64,000 nucleotides of DNA from Ceratothoa steindachneri (GCA_963969495.1 OZ018321.1:71586286-71650285), one strand, 5' to 3'; shown: positions 39,919 through 51,262, counted from the stretch's first letter. Numbers and translations: made by a program. Notes: generated by a model from the sequence alone, not told the origin.

Positions 39919-41165
39919 ATAATAATAATAATAATAATAAGTCTTTTGTAATGCGTTCTTCAAGGCCTGAGGCCTTCCCAGAGTGCACGTTGTGCTGAGA
40001 TGAGAATGATAATTCAATGGAAATTCAAGAGGGGGGAGAAGGCAATACTGATAAGATGCGTTTTCAGGAAACGCTTAAATGTGGTAAGAGAGAGAGAAGA
40101 CCTGATTTCAGCCGGAAGAGCATTCCACAACTTAGGGACGCAGATTGAGAAGGAGCAGTCCCCTATTGAGCAGAGGGATGAACGAAGAATATTCAAAAGA
40201 GGTGCATGTGATGACCGAAGGGCCTGAGGGACATGGCGTGGCGAGAGGGCAGAAGAGAGGTAAGATGGGGCCTTGTTGTTTAGGGCCTTAAATGTGAAGA
40301 GAAGTATCTTGAAGTGAATACGGGATCTGACAGGGAGCCAGTGCAGTTCATGCAGCAAGGGTTTCGAGGGAGAGAAGCGAGGGTGACGGAGGAGAAGCCG
40401 GGTGGCATAGTTCTGTACAAGTTGAGGGGGGCGGAGAGAGGAGGATGGCAGATTCCCAAGCAGAGTGTTAAAGTAGTCAAAGCGTGAGGTGATGAAGGCA
40501 TGAACAGCAGTCTCAAGACTTTGGCAATCAAAGTGAGAGCGAATGCGAGAGAAGTTACGAAGGAAACATAGAGAGGATTTACTGACATTGTGGAGATAGA
40601 GGCTTAATGGAGAGATGTTCATCGAAAACAACACCCAGATTCTTAACGCAGTCAGAGAAAATGATAGTATTACCGCCCAGAATAGGCGAGGGAAAGAGAG
40701 ATTTAGATCTTTTGACAAGAGCAGACGTGCCGACGAGGAGTACCTCAGTTTTGGAGTGATTAAGCCTGAGGAAGTTGGTAGAGAGCCAGTCAGAAATTGA
40801 GGAGTAGGCAGCCACCAGGTCAGTGATAGAGTAGGCAAGAGATGTGGGGGATGAGGAAACGAAAATTTGAGTGTCATCAGCATATAGGTGGAAGGATAGA
40901 CCGAGATTACGGAGAAGGGAACTAAGAGGGAGAAGGTAGATACGAAATAGTAGAGGACCAAGGACAGAGCATTGTGGCACTCCAAAGCGAATAGGGGTAG
41001 AGTCGGATGAAACGTCGTCAATGACAACGGATTGGGTACGAGACGAGAGGTAAGAGCGGAACCAGTCAAGCCCGGTGCCTGATATGCCGAGGAAAGAGTG
41101 GAGACGATCAAGTAGGACGGTATGGTCAATAGTATCAAAAGCAGAGGAAATTGATCTTCTTCAGT
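39919..41165 (-). pseudogene. 5'-truncated L2-like LINE with (ATT)n tail
   Basis: Minus strand: SSAFDTIDHTVLLDRL (RT palm with first Asp), GLDWFRSYLSSRTQSV, VPQCSVLGPLLF, and FHLYADDTQIFVSS with the intact catalytic ADD. After a frameshift near 40610: FDCQSLETAVHAFITSRFDY, PPQLVQNYATRLLLRHPR, HELHWLPVRSRIHFKILLFTFKAL, PKLWNALPAEIRSS. These are hallmark 3' motifs of L2/CR1-group LINEs. The tail is an (ATT)n run at 39919-39940. Truncated at its 5' end at about 41165, where outer hAT sequence resumes. Confidence 0.88.
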
Positions 41166-41170
41166 TTTAG

Positions 41171-41359
41171 AAAAATCACACATCCATGTTCCCACTGCTT
41201 GTTACACTGGCTAGAAAATACTTAATTATTTCAGCCTTCAATGCATCCAGCGAAAGGAACTTTAGTACTGTGGGAATTACAATTGCACTGAAGAGAACTA
41301 ATTTAAAGGAAGAAAATGTCGATGATCTTTTGTTCCTTCATTGCAATTTGCAATTTTAA
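41171..41359 (+). pseudogene. C-terminal dimerisation domain of the outer hAT transposase
   Basis: Open frame reading FPLLVTLARKYLIISAFNAS, then SERNFSTVGITIALKRTN, LKEENVDDLLFLHCNL and a stop. This is the conserved hAT C-terminal dimerisation segment (ASSERxFS box). It is on the same strand as the BED finger at 36.3 kb and just inside the right terminal repeat, so both belong to the outer element. Confidence 0.88.
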
Positions 41360-41905
41360 AACATCCGTCGATTCAGTGAGTACAAAATTAAATAATTTTT
41401 ACTATCTATTTAATTTTTATAGGTGTATTTTTGAAAGGAGTATATAAGTAATTATCAACAAAAACATTACTGGGCATGCACAGGTATGTTTAGTATCCAA
41501 AACAAAATAAATCACGAGCCGTGGGTCCGTGGATTCCCAATTCCCAAAGCATCAATAACATTACAGGCCGGGTACAGTCGGATACGGGCGGATTCTCAAC
41601 GATGAAAAATTACGGGAGGGGTACGGTCGGGTTATGTGAAAAGCTTAGGGATATGGGCGGGTGAGGGCCACAAAATATCGGCCCGTGGAAGTCTCTACCG
41701 TGAGCAAAGTTAAACCTCGGAAGGGATTTCAAATTCGGGTTGAATTCACACTTAATCCCGATTCTTCCTTCTTCAGTGGTGATTTCTTGTTCACGAGGCT
41801 GTCTTATTTTTCTTGTTTTCCTTTGGAATAAACTGAATACAGTTTGAATGCACTTGGAAATGTGATAATATTTCATTTCTACTGTGAAAAAAGGGATTCA
41901 ATATT

Positions 41906-43429
41906 CAGTGGGGAGAAACAAATATTCGAATACCATAAAAATTTTCTATTAATAACCTTACCATTATCCAATAGCTTAAAACTCATACAAAAGATAGGAA
42001 TTAGAATGAAGTGTCCTATTTTGAAATGAACAACTCCAATTTTCAAATGAAATACATAAGTTAGAAGTTAAATTATTGAAATTAGATAGCAAAAAAGTAT
42101 TTGTACAGAAGTATTACTACAACGTAGTATTTAGTTCCGTAACCATTGTTAGCAATAACTGCGGGTAGACGTTTTTCATAGATTGTGACACGCCTTTGCA
42201 TGTCTGTGTCGGTATTTTCGCTCTCTTATTTGCATATGACCTTCAAGTGAATTTATTTTTTTTAATTTTCACAATAAATTTTCTATCCTGTTAAAATCAG
42301 GTGGCTGGTTAGGCCACAGCAACACCCTCATATTATACTGAACAAACTAATTCAGAGTCAGTTTGCCAGTGTGCTTTGTGTTTGTATCTTGTTGGAAGCG
42401 CCAATCGCATCTAAGTTGTAACTATTGAACAGTGCTTAACAAATTTTCTTTCGAAATTCTACGATATTCAGCTCCATTCATTGTGACATCTATCACATGA
42501 AGTGCTCCCGTAACAAAAAAAACACCCCTCGTACCATGATGCTTTCGCCACCGAATTTTACAGATCATAAGTATTCCCACATTTCCTCCATACATAAAAA
42601 GCCGAATTCCTTCCAAACAATTCAATCATTGTTTCATCTAACCATATCACACTACTACAAAATTATTCTCTAGGCTTTTCCAAATCCTTACAAGCAAAAT
42701 TTAGGTGCGTAAGGGAGGTTTTACTTGATTGCCGAGATTTCAGATTATTGCGAAGCAGCTCCTTACTGATTGTTCAGTTTAAAACCAAAGTCCCTGCAGC
42801 AATCCGTTCTCTCTGGAGTTCCTTAAGCGTCGTCATAGATTCGTCTTAACCCTTCTAATAATCGTTTTCCAAGCTCTGGCTGATATATAATTATGAGGAT
42901 CGTCAGTTCTAGGAAGATTGTGCACAATCTCAGTCTTTTCCATTCCTAAATATGAAAACCAATGGGACTGAACAATATATTCATCCTCTTCGATATATTT
43001 CGGTAACTCAACCCTTCATTGTAAAGGTTAATAATCTCGTTTTTGCATTCAATAGAGAGCTCTGTCGTTTTCGCCATGGTCACAACCTTGTTGCATCAAG
43101 AGAAGGAAATGAATCCATGCCTAACTAAGTTCCAAACTTGCTGAATACATTAGTGAAACATTCTACCACTGCTTTCCTCTAAAAGGTCGTATTGATTACC
43201 TTACTTAATATATATAACATTTTATGTGCAAATACTTTTTTCTCTCTGCTCAATTTGAATAATTTAAATTTTAATATAAATTACTTCATTTGAAGTTTGG
43301 CTTTGTTCATTTCAAAATAGTGCACGTTATTCTAATCGCCATCTTTATATAACTCTTAAGTTTTGGGGAAAAATGTAAAGTTATTAATACACAATTTTTC
43401 TGAAATATGAATATCTTTTTTCTCCACTG
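41906..43429 (-). mobile_element. Second Tc1-like DNA transposon
   Basis: Left end CAGTGGGGAGAAACAAATATTC; right end, inverted, CAGTGGAGAAAAAAGATATTC. About 1.52 kb. The right flank is TA; the left flank reads TT, so one target base may have mutated. Encloses a minus-strand transposase. Confidence 0.8.
42125..43077 (-). pseudogene. Tc1-like transposase, broken
   Basis: Begins MAKTTELSIECKNEIINLYN at 43077, followed by GLSYRNISKR in the helix-turn-helix. Catalytic part: ALHVIDVTMNGAEYRRISKE, FQQDTNTKHTGKLT (Asp), LLWPNQPPDFNRIENL (Glu), and C-terminus RVTIYEKRLPAVIANNGYGT in a shifted frame. Stops and frameshifts are present. Its terminal repeats differ from the Tc1 copy at 31-33 kb, so it is a separate family. 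Confidence 0.85.
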
Positions 43430-44120
43430 TATATATATTTATCTTAGAATACTTGTAACTCTAAATATGTGTTGAAGGTAAAGTAAGCACAAATGAGCTG
43501 AAAGGCGTTTATTATAAACAGTGAATGATGATTCTTGATTTTCGATTGAAGATATGGAGAGAAATTTGAAGGTGAAAGCAATGGGAAGTGTGAAATTTGT
43601 CAGACGATTGGCCAATCTATTGTTTCGCTCGGTTTTATTCTTGTTAAGTGATACCTGCCGGGTTGATGCAAAGTTCTGCTTATTTTATGTTTGTATAGCT
43701 CCCTGTTTCTTCGAGTATTTTCAGTTGTATTCATGTACAACTTTTCATTGTTTCCCCATTATATCTTTTGGTTACTTTGTCATGTGTTTTAATTCCAACA
43801 TATTTAGTGTTAACTTTTTCATGCAATTTCCTTTACTTGTATATATTTTGCATGTTATTATTTGTTTTAAATTTTATTTTCATTGTTCCTCCACTTTAGC
43901 TTCTAAATAATAGTATTTCTTGTTGCTCTATTAGCTCATACCAATGGAGAATTGTTACAAGGTTAAGAATTGGTCCTCAATTTGCAGATTTTCCTTTTTC
44001 TTGCACATTTCTTCAGAGATCTTTTGCTAGATTTTGTTGACTCTCTCATGTAGCACATATTTATTTTTGACCATTATGTTATCTCATGCGAGCTTCCAAT
44101 AAAGCTGATTAATCAGGCAG

Positions 44121-44121
<1 letters not shown>
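43430..44121. other. No gene recognised
   Basis: A Phe/Cys-rich open frame at 43554-43910 (+) has hydrophobic stretches but no motif; probably chance. Confidence 0.4.

Positions 44122-44168
<47 letters not shown>
44122..44168. repeat. (TA)n microsatellite
   Basis: Pure TA tract bordering the mariner fragment. Confidence 0.95.
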
Positions 44169-44171
<3 letters not shown>

Positions 44172-44189
44172 TTACCAGAAAGTCCTGAC

Positions 44190-44465
44190 TCACTTAGAAA
44201 GCGGAAAGAAGACAAAAAAAATATGGAGTAACACCAACATTTATTCTTCAAAACAAAGTCCATCACTCACTACGATCTTCTTCCAGCGATCAGCCAGCAT
44301 CTGAATCTGTCTCAGATACCAGTCAGCTGGCTGTGCTTAAAAAAACTGTCAACAAGCCTCCTTCACTCCATCAAAAGTGCTGAATCAGCGGAGAAAATGT
44401 GCCATTGAGTAGAATAGGACATAGTCACTCGGAAGAGCATCGGGACTAAATGGTGGATGTGGAAT
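44190..44465 (-). pseudogene. Mariner transposase C-terminal fragment
   Basis: Minus strand reads PPFSPDALPSDYVLFYSMAHF, the third catalytic Asp region of mariner transposases (SPDLAPSDYHLF in the family), then QPADWYLRQIQMLADRWKKI and VVSDGLCFEE. Truncated on the N-terminal side and broken by a stop near the middle. Different subfamily from the mariner at 51.4-52.7 kb. Confidence 0.8.
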
Positions 44466-45520
44466 TATATCATTATTTTGATCCATAATTTCTATATTTT
44501 ATATGTAATCACACAAATATAACTACATTTGTTAATTCAGAGGGTTGGGGTACCCTCATAATTTTATAAATTTTGTGAACTTCGCAAATTATAATTCATT
44601 TTCTTTTAAAATATTATAAAGCATTGGATAATCATATTTATTTTTTCTACCCTAAACTATTTGGTTTTACAAAATATAAAAAATTCTTAGAAATTACCTT
44701 GAGAAAATTTAAAATATACTTAAGCATAGGTAACGAATACTTGATTGGTAGCTCAAAATCAGGCGATTCCATAGTCGGGCTAGCCAGGAAAAAACAAAAA
44801 TTGTTCTCATTTCTTTATTTTTAAAGTTATTCACCCCAAATTTGGTATGAAGTACCCTGAGACCAATATACTTCGAGCTGTTAAGTCAAATTTTTATTCG
44901 ACAAATAGATTCGGCTTGACGAACGAAAGTGTGACTTATTTAATGAAAAAGAAAAAAAAAAAACCTTATATATATAACCGATGTTGCTTAAAGGCAATTC
45001 AATTTTATTTAATAAGGCTGTGTACAATGGGCTTTTTAGATACTACAGGGTGTCTACTAATATCAAATTTTAAAGTTCCATAGGTTTTCCAGGTACTTAA
45101 AAAAATAAATGGCAAAATCTCTAATTGAAACTGTAATGAAAAATGGGTATATTACATTTAACTACAAACATATTTCAAGGTATATTCTAATTAATAAAAT
45201 AAAGTAGGTTGCATCAATTAAAGAAAAAAAGAAGAAATCCCTCCAGGGCCCACACCTGACCAATCTAGCAAACAATTATATTTCCATTAGGTATCATTTA
45301 GCTAGACCCCCGCATTTAATTTCCTTTTTTTTAACTTTATAAATCTTTTTTTCATAGCCCATGGGTGAGTACCGACTCTATTATTCTAAAATAGGTATAA
45401 TAAAGTAATAGCTAATAATAATCCAAGGGCTGCACACCTTGTACTAGTAACCTATTTCATGGTTAACCTAAATTCTAATATCTACCCTACAAAAAAGAGA
45501 TACATAACAAATGTCAGTGG
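44466..45520. other. No gene recognised
   Basis: AT-rich. 44540-44600 faintly resembles the dispersed repeat with GAACTTCGC motifs found at 46-50 kb. Confidence 0.4.
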
Positions 45521-45529
45521 GCTCGCACA

Positions 45530-46106
45530 CTTAAATTGACTTAGGACTTTTTCTCACTAGAAAGTTTCTTCTTCTTGTAGTCACTTTTGCTTCTAGTAGT
45601 TTGCTTGGGTGCATCTGGATTACCTTTTTTTAGGGCTCTTCTTTTGACTTTTCATGGGCATGACTGTTAGCTTTTGACCTTATATATTTGCCCATGACAT
45701 GGAAGAGGGACCTGGCGATGGCAGGAACAACGGTGTTGACCAGGCTGCAACCCTTTTCACAGTCCAGCAGGGACATACCTAAATCATTGCTCATTATTTC
45801 CTTGTAGACACTGATGAACACTTCTTCTAAAGAGTAGGCAGCCAGGAACTAGTCCCTCCTTTCGCCTGGTGTTGTAATCGCCTCGAAGACTTCCACGGTC
45901 TTCATGGCCATGTGAATGCACTCGTTTGAGGGGTAGAGGAGACCGCCGCGGTCCTGAAATTTAATCATCTCTCTGAAAGTCTCTGGTAGCTTGTCGGGGT
46001 CGGCCACCTGCACTGAGGGCATAATGGTGTTGTCTTCTACCAGAGTCCCCTGGGAAGAAACACGCTTTAGGAGGCTGCGAGCCTTTCTGGCAAAGTAATA
46101 CACCAT
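45530..46106 (-). pseudogene. P-element/THAP9-like transposase C-terminus
   Basis: One frame with two stops: VYYFARKARSLLKR, ... LPETFREMIKFQDRGGLLYPS, NECIHMAMKTVEVFEAI, then FISVYKEIMSNDLGMSLLDCE, and a basic tail KKVIQMHPSK. The KDRGGL-YPS box followed by a helical segment is the usual C-terminal feature of P-element and THAP9-type transposases. No THAP finger or catalytic core is present here, so the call rests on one box and the overall pattern. Confidence 0.5.
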
Positions 46107-46231
46107 TTGTAATCACATGGTAACGGTACAGTATTATTAATTAGATTTTATTGCTGTCTTTGAACCCGTGTTTAATAAATTTACCAGGTAATGGCTTCAC
46201 CACTTCCTCCTACGGGGAGAGCTTGCGCTTC

Positions 46232-46625
46232 GCTACTAAGATTATAATTTAAAATCTAAAAAAAGCAGCCATGGTTAAATTTTTATAAATTTTCTGAACT
46301 TCGCCAATTAGAATAATTTTAAAAAAGAACTCTTAAACTAAATTTAGCCCCTTTCAAAATATCACGTTGCTAAAATATAGTTATAGAAGAAGACATATAT
46401 AAATAAATTTTCTAAACTTCACCATTTGGGTTTTAAAAAATTCGCAAAATTTCGATACTTATATTTATTTCTGAACTCCACCATTTCGTTTTTGATATTA
46501 TAAAAGAATTATTAGAAATAACTTTGATAAAAAAACATAAGTCATTACCAAACGAAGATGAAATTATTATTCAAATACTCAAAAAATACCCTTATTAAAT
46601 TATAGAGTCAGTGATGATGATAAAC
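46232..46625 (+). repeat. Dispersed ~400-bp repeat, copy 1
   Basis: Begins GCTACTAAGATTATAATT, contains several TTCTGAACTTC(G/A)CCA motifs and ends with a GTGATGATGAT tail. Direct relative of the copy at 48223. Confidence 0.85.
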
Positions 46626-46766
46626 GACAATAAAATATAATTTTACCGTAATAACTAGCCAGAGATGATTTGATCAACCCAAGGGATCGGTGAAGGTGTA
46701 GTTTAGGGTGCATATCGTAGTCACGACTTTTAATATCACAGTTATCTATGGATAAACAATACCATA

Positions 46767-46860
46767 GATTAGGGTTGCACCAATATGCAAATTAGCCGAT
46801 AACCGATATATCGGCGCCGAAAGAGGGTTAAGGAAATTAAAATAAAAATTATATATTTAG
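46767..46860. repeat. Possible hAT-type terminal sequence
   Basis: TAGGGTTGCACCAATATGC followed by an imperfect palindrome CCGATAACCGATATATCGG is the style of some hAT ends. No matching opposite end or 8-bp duplication was found. Confidence 0.3.
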
Positions 46861-48222
46861 GGAATATTTTTGTCGAATGGAGGAGCTCTTGCCGTATGAA
46901 AAAAAATGTGTTCAAGGACGACATTTCTGACAATTTTAGACGATCGCAATCTTGTTAAGCTTAATCGTCCTTGTTTGTTTACAAGCATATACAATACTAT
47001 GAGTGATAAAATCATTCGATAATAGTTAAGTTTATTGTAACGTAAATGCACTATTAATTTAAATTAGTGTATTATTTACGTAATTATTGCTATAAATTTT
47101 GAGTTATTTTGGAAATTAACGCGTGCTTTGTGAGGCTTAAGGCTAAGTTTACAATTTCTAGATCATTATAGCGTCCCTCCCCAAGCAATATATGTGTATC
47201 ATATGCTGGCTTTTCTTATTGAACACACATTATAACTTACTCACTTAAATAGCAGGAGTCCTCATCTTCAATACTTACAAGTACTAGAGCTAACAGGCCT
47301 ACAACGGTAAATAAATACATTAACTTATGATTTCAAAACTTTCCAAGGTGGCAGCAGCGTCTCATCCAAAGTAAATCGTAACAATGACTGGAATCGCCCC
47401 CTGGTGGGCATAGCCGCAAACAACCGCGCTGACTTATCGCCCGACTATGTAAGTAGCAGAATTCGGAATTTGGTGAAGCTCGTTATCTATGACTCCAAGT
47501 CATAACCAAACTAAGATAAAATTAGTATTCAAATACTCCATTAAATCCCGTTGTTAAATTATAGAGTTAGTGAATATTTAAAACTGCATAGGAAATAATT
47601 TCTTTTACTATAAAATAACACAGACTTTGCAATAACCTGTTTAGGAATGTTGTTGAAAGCACTCCAATAAATATTTTTAAGAATAGAATCGATATTAATA
47701 TAAAATATAGTTTTGCAGAAATACGAGTTGTGAAACTATTTTTTTATCTATATCCTCTCTTTCTATACCTATCCTAAGCATCTGAATTTCACCTCTTCTT
47801 ATTTTAGCAAGCCTCGAGTGGATCTTAGGATCTTTTGGGGGTATTTTTCTGTAATAATGCTTATTCCATTTTTTAATAGTTTATAATTTTGACATATTTT
47901 TTAAAATAAAACATTTAATTGCTTAGGATATTTGTAGATATATTTAAACCTAACCTAGCCAAACATGACAAGCACACGTAATTTTTTATATCAGTGGAGA
48001 GGGGTGTTTTAGTTATATATTTTGGAGCGTAGAAAATAATTCTGACGAAAAAGTTTTTTCGATAATCCTTACCTACATAATTTGACTATTATTGAATTGT
48101 TTATTATGTTGTTATCGTAGTTAGCCCAAAATATCTTATCAAATTTTATATTTGAGCTGTTCATATTTTCCCTCATAGAATACTGTTTAAAGTAATTCAT
48201 AAAATATATAAGAGCAGGCTTT
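46861..48222. other. No gene recognised
   Basis: AT-rich. 47455-47590 carries the distal part of the dispersed repeat (AACTAAGATAAAATTAGTATTC ... GAGTTAGTGA pattern). Nothing else supported. Confidence 0.45.
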
Positions 48223-48632
48223 GCTACTAAGATTATAATTCAAAATTGTAAAAAAAGCAGCTATGGTTAAATTTTAAGAAATTCTCTGAACTTCGCCAAT
48301 TATAATAATTTTAAAAAGGAACTCTAAAATAAATTTTCCCCATTTCAAATTATTACGTTGCTAAAATATAGAGTTATAGAATATATATATAAATAAATTT
48401 TCTGAACTTCACCATTTTTAATTCTTGGGGTTTTAAAAAATTCACAAAATCTTGATACTTGTATTTATTTCTGAACTTCACCATTTTGTTTTTTGATATA
48501 ATGAAAGAATTATTAAAAATAATTTTGATAAAAAAACAGATGTGATAACCAAACTAAGATGAAATTATTATTCAAATACTCAAAAAATCCCCTTCTTTAA
48601 TTATAGAGTTAGTGATGATGATGATGATGATA
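48223..48632 (+). repeat. Dispersed ~400-bp repeat, copy 2 (left arm of an inverted pair)
   Basis: Same start GCTACTAAGATTATAATT and the same internal order as copy 1, ending in a (GAT)n tail at about 48612-48632. Forms an inverted pair with 49436-49930. Confidence 0.88.
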
Positions 48633-48869
48633 ATGGAGCTCCTATGGCCCCTTTAAACAAGATCCTTAATTGTTAAGAAGGATTTAATATTTAGTCTGAT
48701 TACGAATGCGTTTTGAAATTTGATTTGTCAAAAATATATAAGAGTGCTCATAGTTTTTGGGTAAATACTCTATTATTTATGCCTAGCTATCGCATTATTA
48801 AATAATATATATCTTTTGCTACATTAATCACAGAGTGGTTTGGTTGATACACCATTTCAAAATGTCCGA

Positions 48870-49435
48870 AGATTAACTTTCTGCAATATATGTCCTGAAA
48901 CCATTGTTGAATATTGGGATTTGATGTAATGAAATTCTTTGGTTATAAACATAATTATAAGCCCCTTTAAAAAAGCGTTTTGTTGGCGAAAGACTTTGTA
49001 TTTTAATTCACTCCAACTAAAAAAGTTTAATCCTATTCCCGTACTGGTGGATTTCCTGTATGTTAATGTTTCAAGGCATTTGCCATTTTTTTCATTTTAA
49101 AATATCTAAAAAGAGACAGGCGTTTTCATTTTCTGTTTGCAGTGTATATTTGATACTTGGGTAAATGGTGTTTAAGAAAATGAACAGGTCTACAGCTTGG
49201 TCATGTTGATCAAAGAGGGCTATGGAATCATCGACCAAAACCTTATAAAAATTGGTTTGCATGAAGAAGGAACTTGAGGTTTTTGGTGGATCGGTTTTTC
49301 TTTTGATGATCAGGTTTATCAACAAAATGATGGAGTTGGCATTGAATCCCCAGGTGACCCAGTAACAGATGATTTGTTGATAACTCATCTTGTGGACAAG
49401 ATTTTTTTGAATTTTATTCTTCATTGTATTTTAAT
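48870..49435 (-). pseudogene. Penelope-like element reverse transcriptase fragment
   Basis: Minus strand 49424-49092 reads NFYKVLVDDSIALFDQHDQA, the catalytic YVDD box of Penelope-like RTs (here LVDD), followed by FLNTIYPSIKYTLQTENEN and ACLFLDILK. Further downstream in other frames: EIHQYGNRIKLF and TKRFFKGAYNYVYN, resembling the TG-GL-FFS and KTLIHRAYNIC segments of the family. N-terminal RT and any GIY-YIG nuclease are absent. Both sides abut copies of the dispersed repeat. Confidence 0.75.
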
Positions 49436-49930
49436 CAAAGTTTTTTTCTGATAATTCTTTTATAATATCAAAAAAAAATGGCAAAGTCCATAAATAAATA
49501 TAAGTATCGAAATTTGGTCAAACTTTTAAAACCAAAAGAATTACAAAGGGTGAAGTTCAGAAAATTTACCACTTACTATAAAATTTAAGAAGGGGATTTT
49601 TTTGAGTATTTGAATAATAATTTCATCTTGGTTTGGCTATGACTTATGTTTTTTATCATAGTTATTTCTAATAATTCTTTTATAATAACAAAAACAAAAT
49701 AGTGAAGTTCAGAAATAAATATTAGTGTCGAAATTCTGTGAATATTTTGAAACCTAGAGGATTAAAAATGGTGAAGTTCAGAAAATTTATTTTTATATAT
49801 CTTCTTCTATAACTATATTTTAGCAACGTGATATTTTGAAAGGGGGGAAATTTAGTTTAGAGTTCCTTTTTAAAATTATTATAATTGGCGAAGTTCAGAA
49901 CATTTATAAAAAATCACCATGGCAAATGCA
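49436..49930 (-). repeat. Dispersed repeat, copy 3 (inverted right arm)
   Basis: The reverse complement reads CCATGGTGATTTTTTATAAA, then TTCTGAACTTCGCCAATTATA and follows copies 1 and 2 in order, with an extra duplicated segment containing TTCTGAACTTCACC near 49550. Confidence 0.85.
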
Positions 49931-50877
49931 TCAGAAGCTCTGTCATGACTCTAAAGGGATGATTCTGCTTCCCTATGTACCTAATTAATATAACTGGCAA
50001 AATACTTTAAACTAAGGAAATTCTGCAATATAAGACCAAGTAATGAAATTTAAAACCGATATCTCCATATCAGACCACAATTTTAAATTCAGAAAAGTGT
50101 CCCATTTCTCTCCGAATAACGGGAAAGGTTATAAATCAAACGCCTCTCTCTCAGTTTAAATGCTGATTTGGCGTACGTTCTCCTCTTCTTTCAAGAATTC
50201 GCTCAGGTAAAAGTTTAAAGTCACGGTATAATACTTAGGCAGCTAACTGAGAACATGGATTCGCTTGTTAAGCGTTGATTCAATTTTACTTTAATTTTAG
50301 TCCTTATATATGTATATTTGTTCCGTCCTCTATAAGCAAGGAAATGTAATCGTTTAAATTTACATACTACAATTTTAAATTTCTTAGTAGTTCTTCTTTT
50401 AATAAGATCTTTATTCATTTTTAACAGTCCATCATTTCTGTATTCTGAATCTCTGAAGTCCTTTTACTCGACATTTCAGTGTTAAATTTTAACGAGTTCA
50501 TTTTAGTTTGGGATTCTTATTGAAGGCCTTCACTACTTATTTTAATATCTTTTCTATTTGAATTGTGGTTCCTGACAATGCATAATCGTTTATCGTTTAT
50601 TACCATTACAGGCCGAAGTTGATAAGCGTATTTTTCTCGAAACACTTCCATGTTAATAAAAATGGCGGATCAACCTATTTTCCTTGCTTTGGGGTTTTTA
50701 CAAGAAAGAAAGAAAATTGAACGTGAATGAGCACATGCGACGAGAAATCGGAGTTCTTTTTAAAGGTAAGAGAAAAGGACATTGGAAGAGCCAAATCAAG
50801 GAGAGCAAAGGACAGCACATTAAAGGCAACCATATTAAGAAGACACGAATAATGCCAAAGAAAAAATAAAACAAATT
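49931..50877. other. No gene recognised
   Basis: A Lys-rich frame at 50684-50869 (+) has no recognisable motif and is probably chance. Confidence 0.4.
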
Positions 50878-50945
50878 TGGTGGGAGACGAACCCGGGCTT
50901 CCTGATTTCAGGTTAGTTGCTCTGAAGCTAAGCTACCAGACACAA
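50878..50945 (-). ncRNA. tRNA-like sequence (tRNA pseudogene or SINE head)
   Basis: Minus strand reads TGGTAGCTTAGCTTCAGAGC (A-box like), then CCTGAAATCAGG as an anticodon arm, then CCGGGTTCGTCTCCC (B box and T arm). The pieces are in tRNA order and spacing. Acceptor ends do not pair convincingly, so a functional tRNA is unlikely. Confidence 0.45.
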
Positions 50946-51189
50946 CCAATCTAACTACCCAGGGTGTCACCTAATCAAGCACAATATCTCCACAGGATAT
51001 AAAGTACTTATGGGAGATTTTTATAACATATCTCACATACAAAGAAAGAACATATACAAGGTCTGCGGGTGGTAAAAATCACCCCACATCTGTCTGCTTT
51101 CCAAATTGTTTGGAAGCCAGAAATTAGATAATACTGCAAGGGCTTTGTGGCGATTGTTACCATCAGCAAACCTTGTATAATCTCTTTAT

Positions 51190-51193
51190 ATAC

Positions 51194-51262
<69 letters not shown>
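51190..51262. repeat. (TA)n microsatellite
   Basis: TA tract with a few interruptions at the start. Confidence 0.95.

Larger units (their letters stand above)
35665..41705 (+). mobile_element. Outer hAT transposon with 8-bp target duplication, hosting nested elements
   Basis: Target duplication CCGTGAGT (35665-35672) and CCGTGAGC (41698-41705), 7 of 8 matching, the length diagnostic of hAT. Element 35673-41697 begins TAGAGTCCTGCATGGG; the right end inverted reads TAGAGACTTCCACGGG, with GC-rich subterminal repeats (GGGTACGGGT types) on both sides. On the + strand a BED finger lies near the left end and a hAT dimerisation domain near the right end. Between them lie a minus-strand hAT and a minus-strand L2-like LINE, both foreign to the outer gene. 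Most of the outer transposase has been lost or displaced. Confidence 0.85.

Noticed and set aside
40014..41195. A single 393-codon minus-strand reading frame
   Set aside because: Only its C-terminal half is the true LINE frame. The N-terminal half is an out-of-frame reading of the RT, whose real frame is the one containing YADDTQIF, joined by a frameshift near 40610.
43554..43910. 118-codon Phe/Cys-rich frame with hydrophobic stretches
   Set aside because: No motif, no signal of conservation, in AT-rich sequence where such frames arise by chance.
46767..46860. A complete hAT or MITE starting with TAGGGTTGCACC
   Set aside because: Only one end seen; no inverted partner or 8-bp duplication found, so listed only as a possible terminus.
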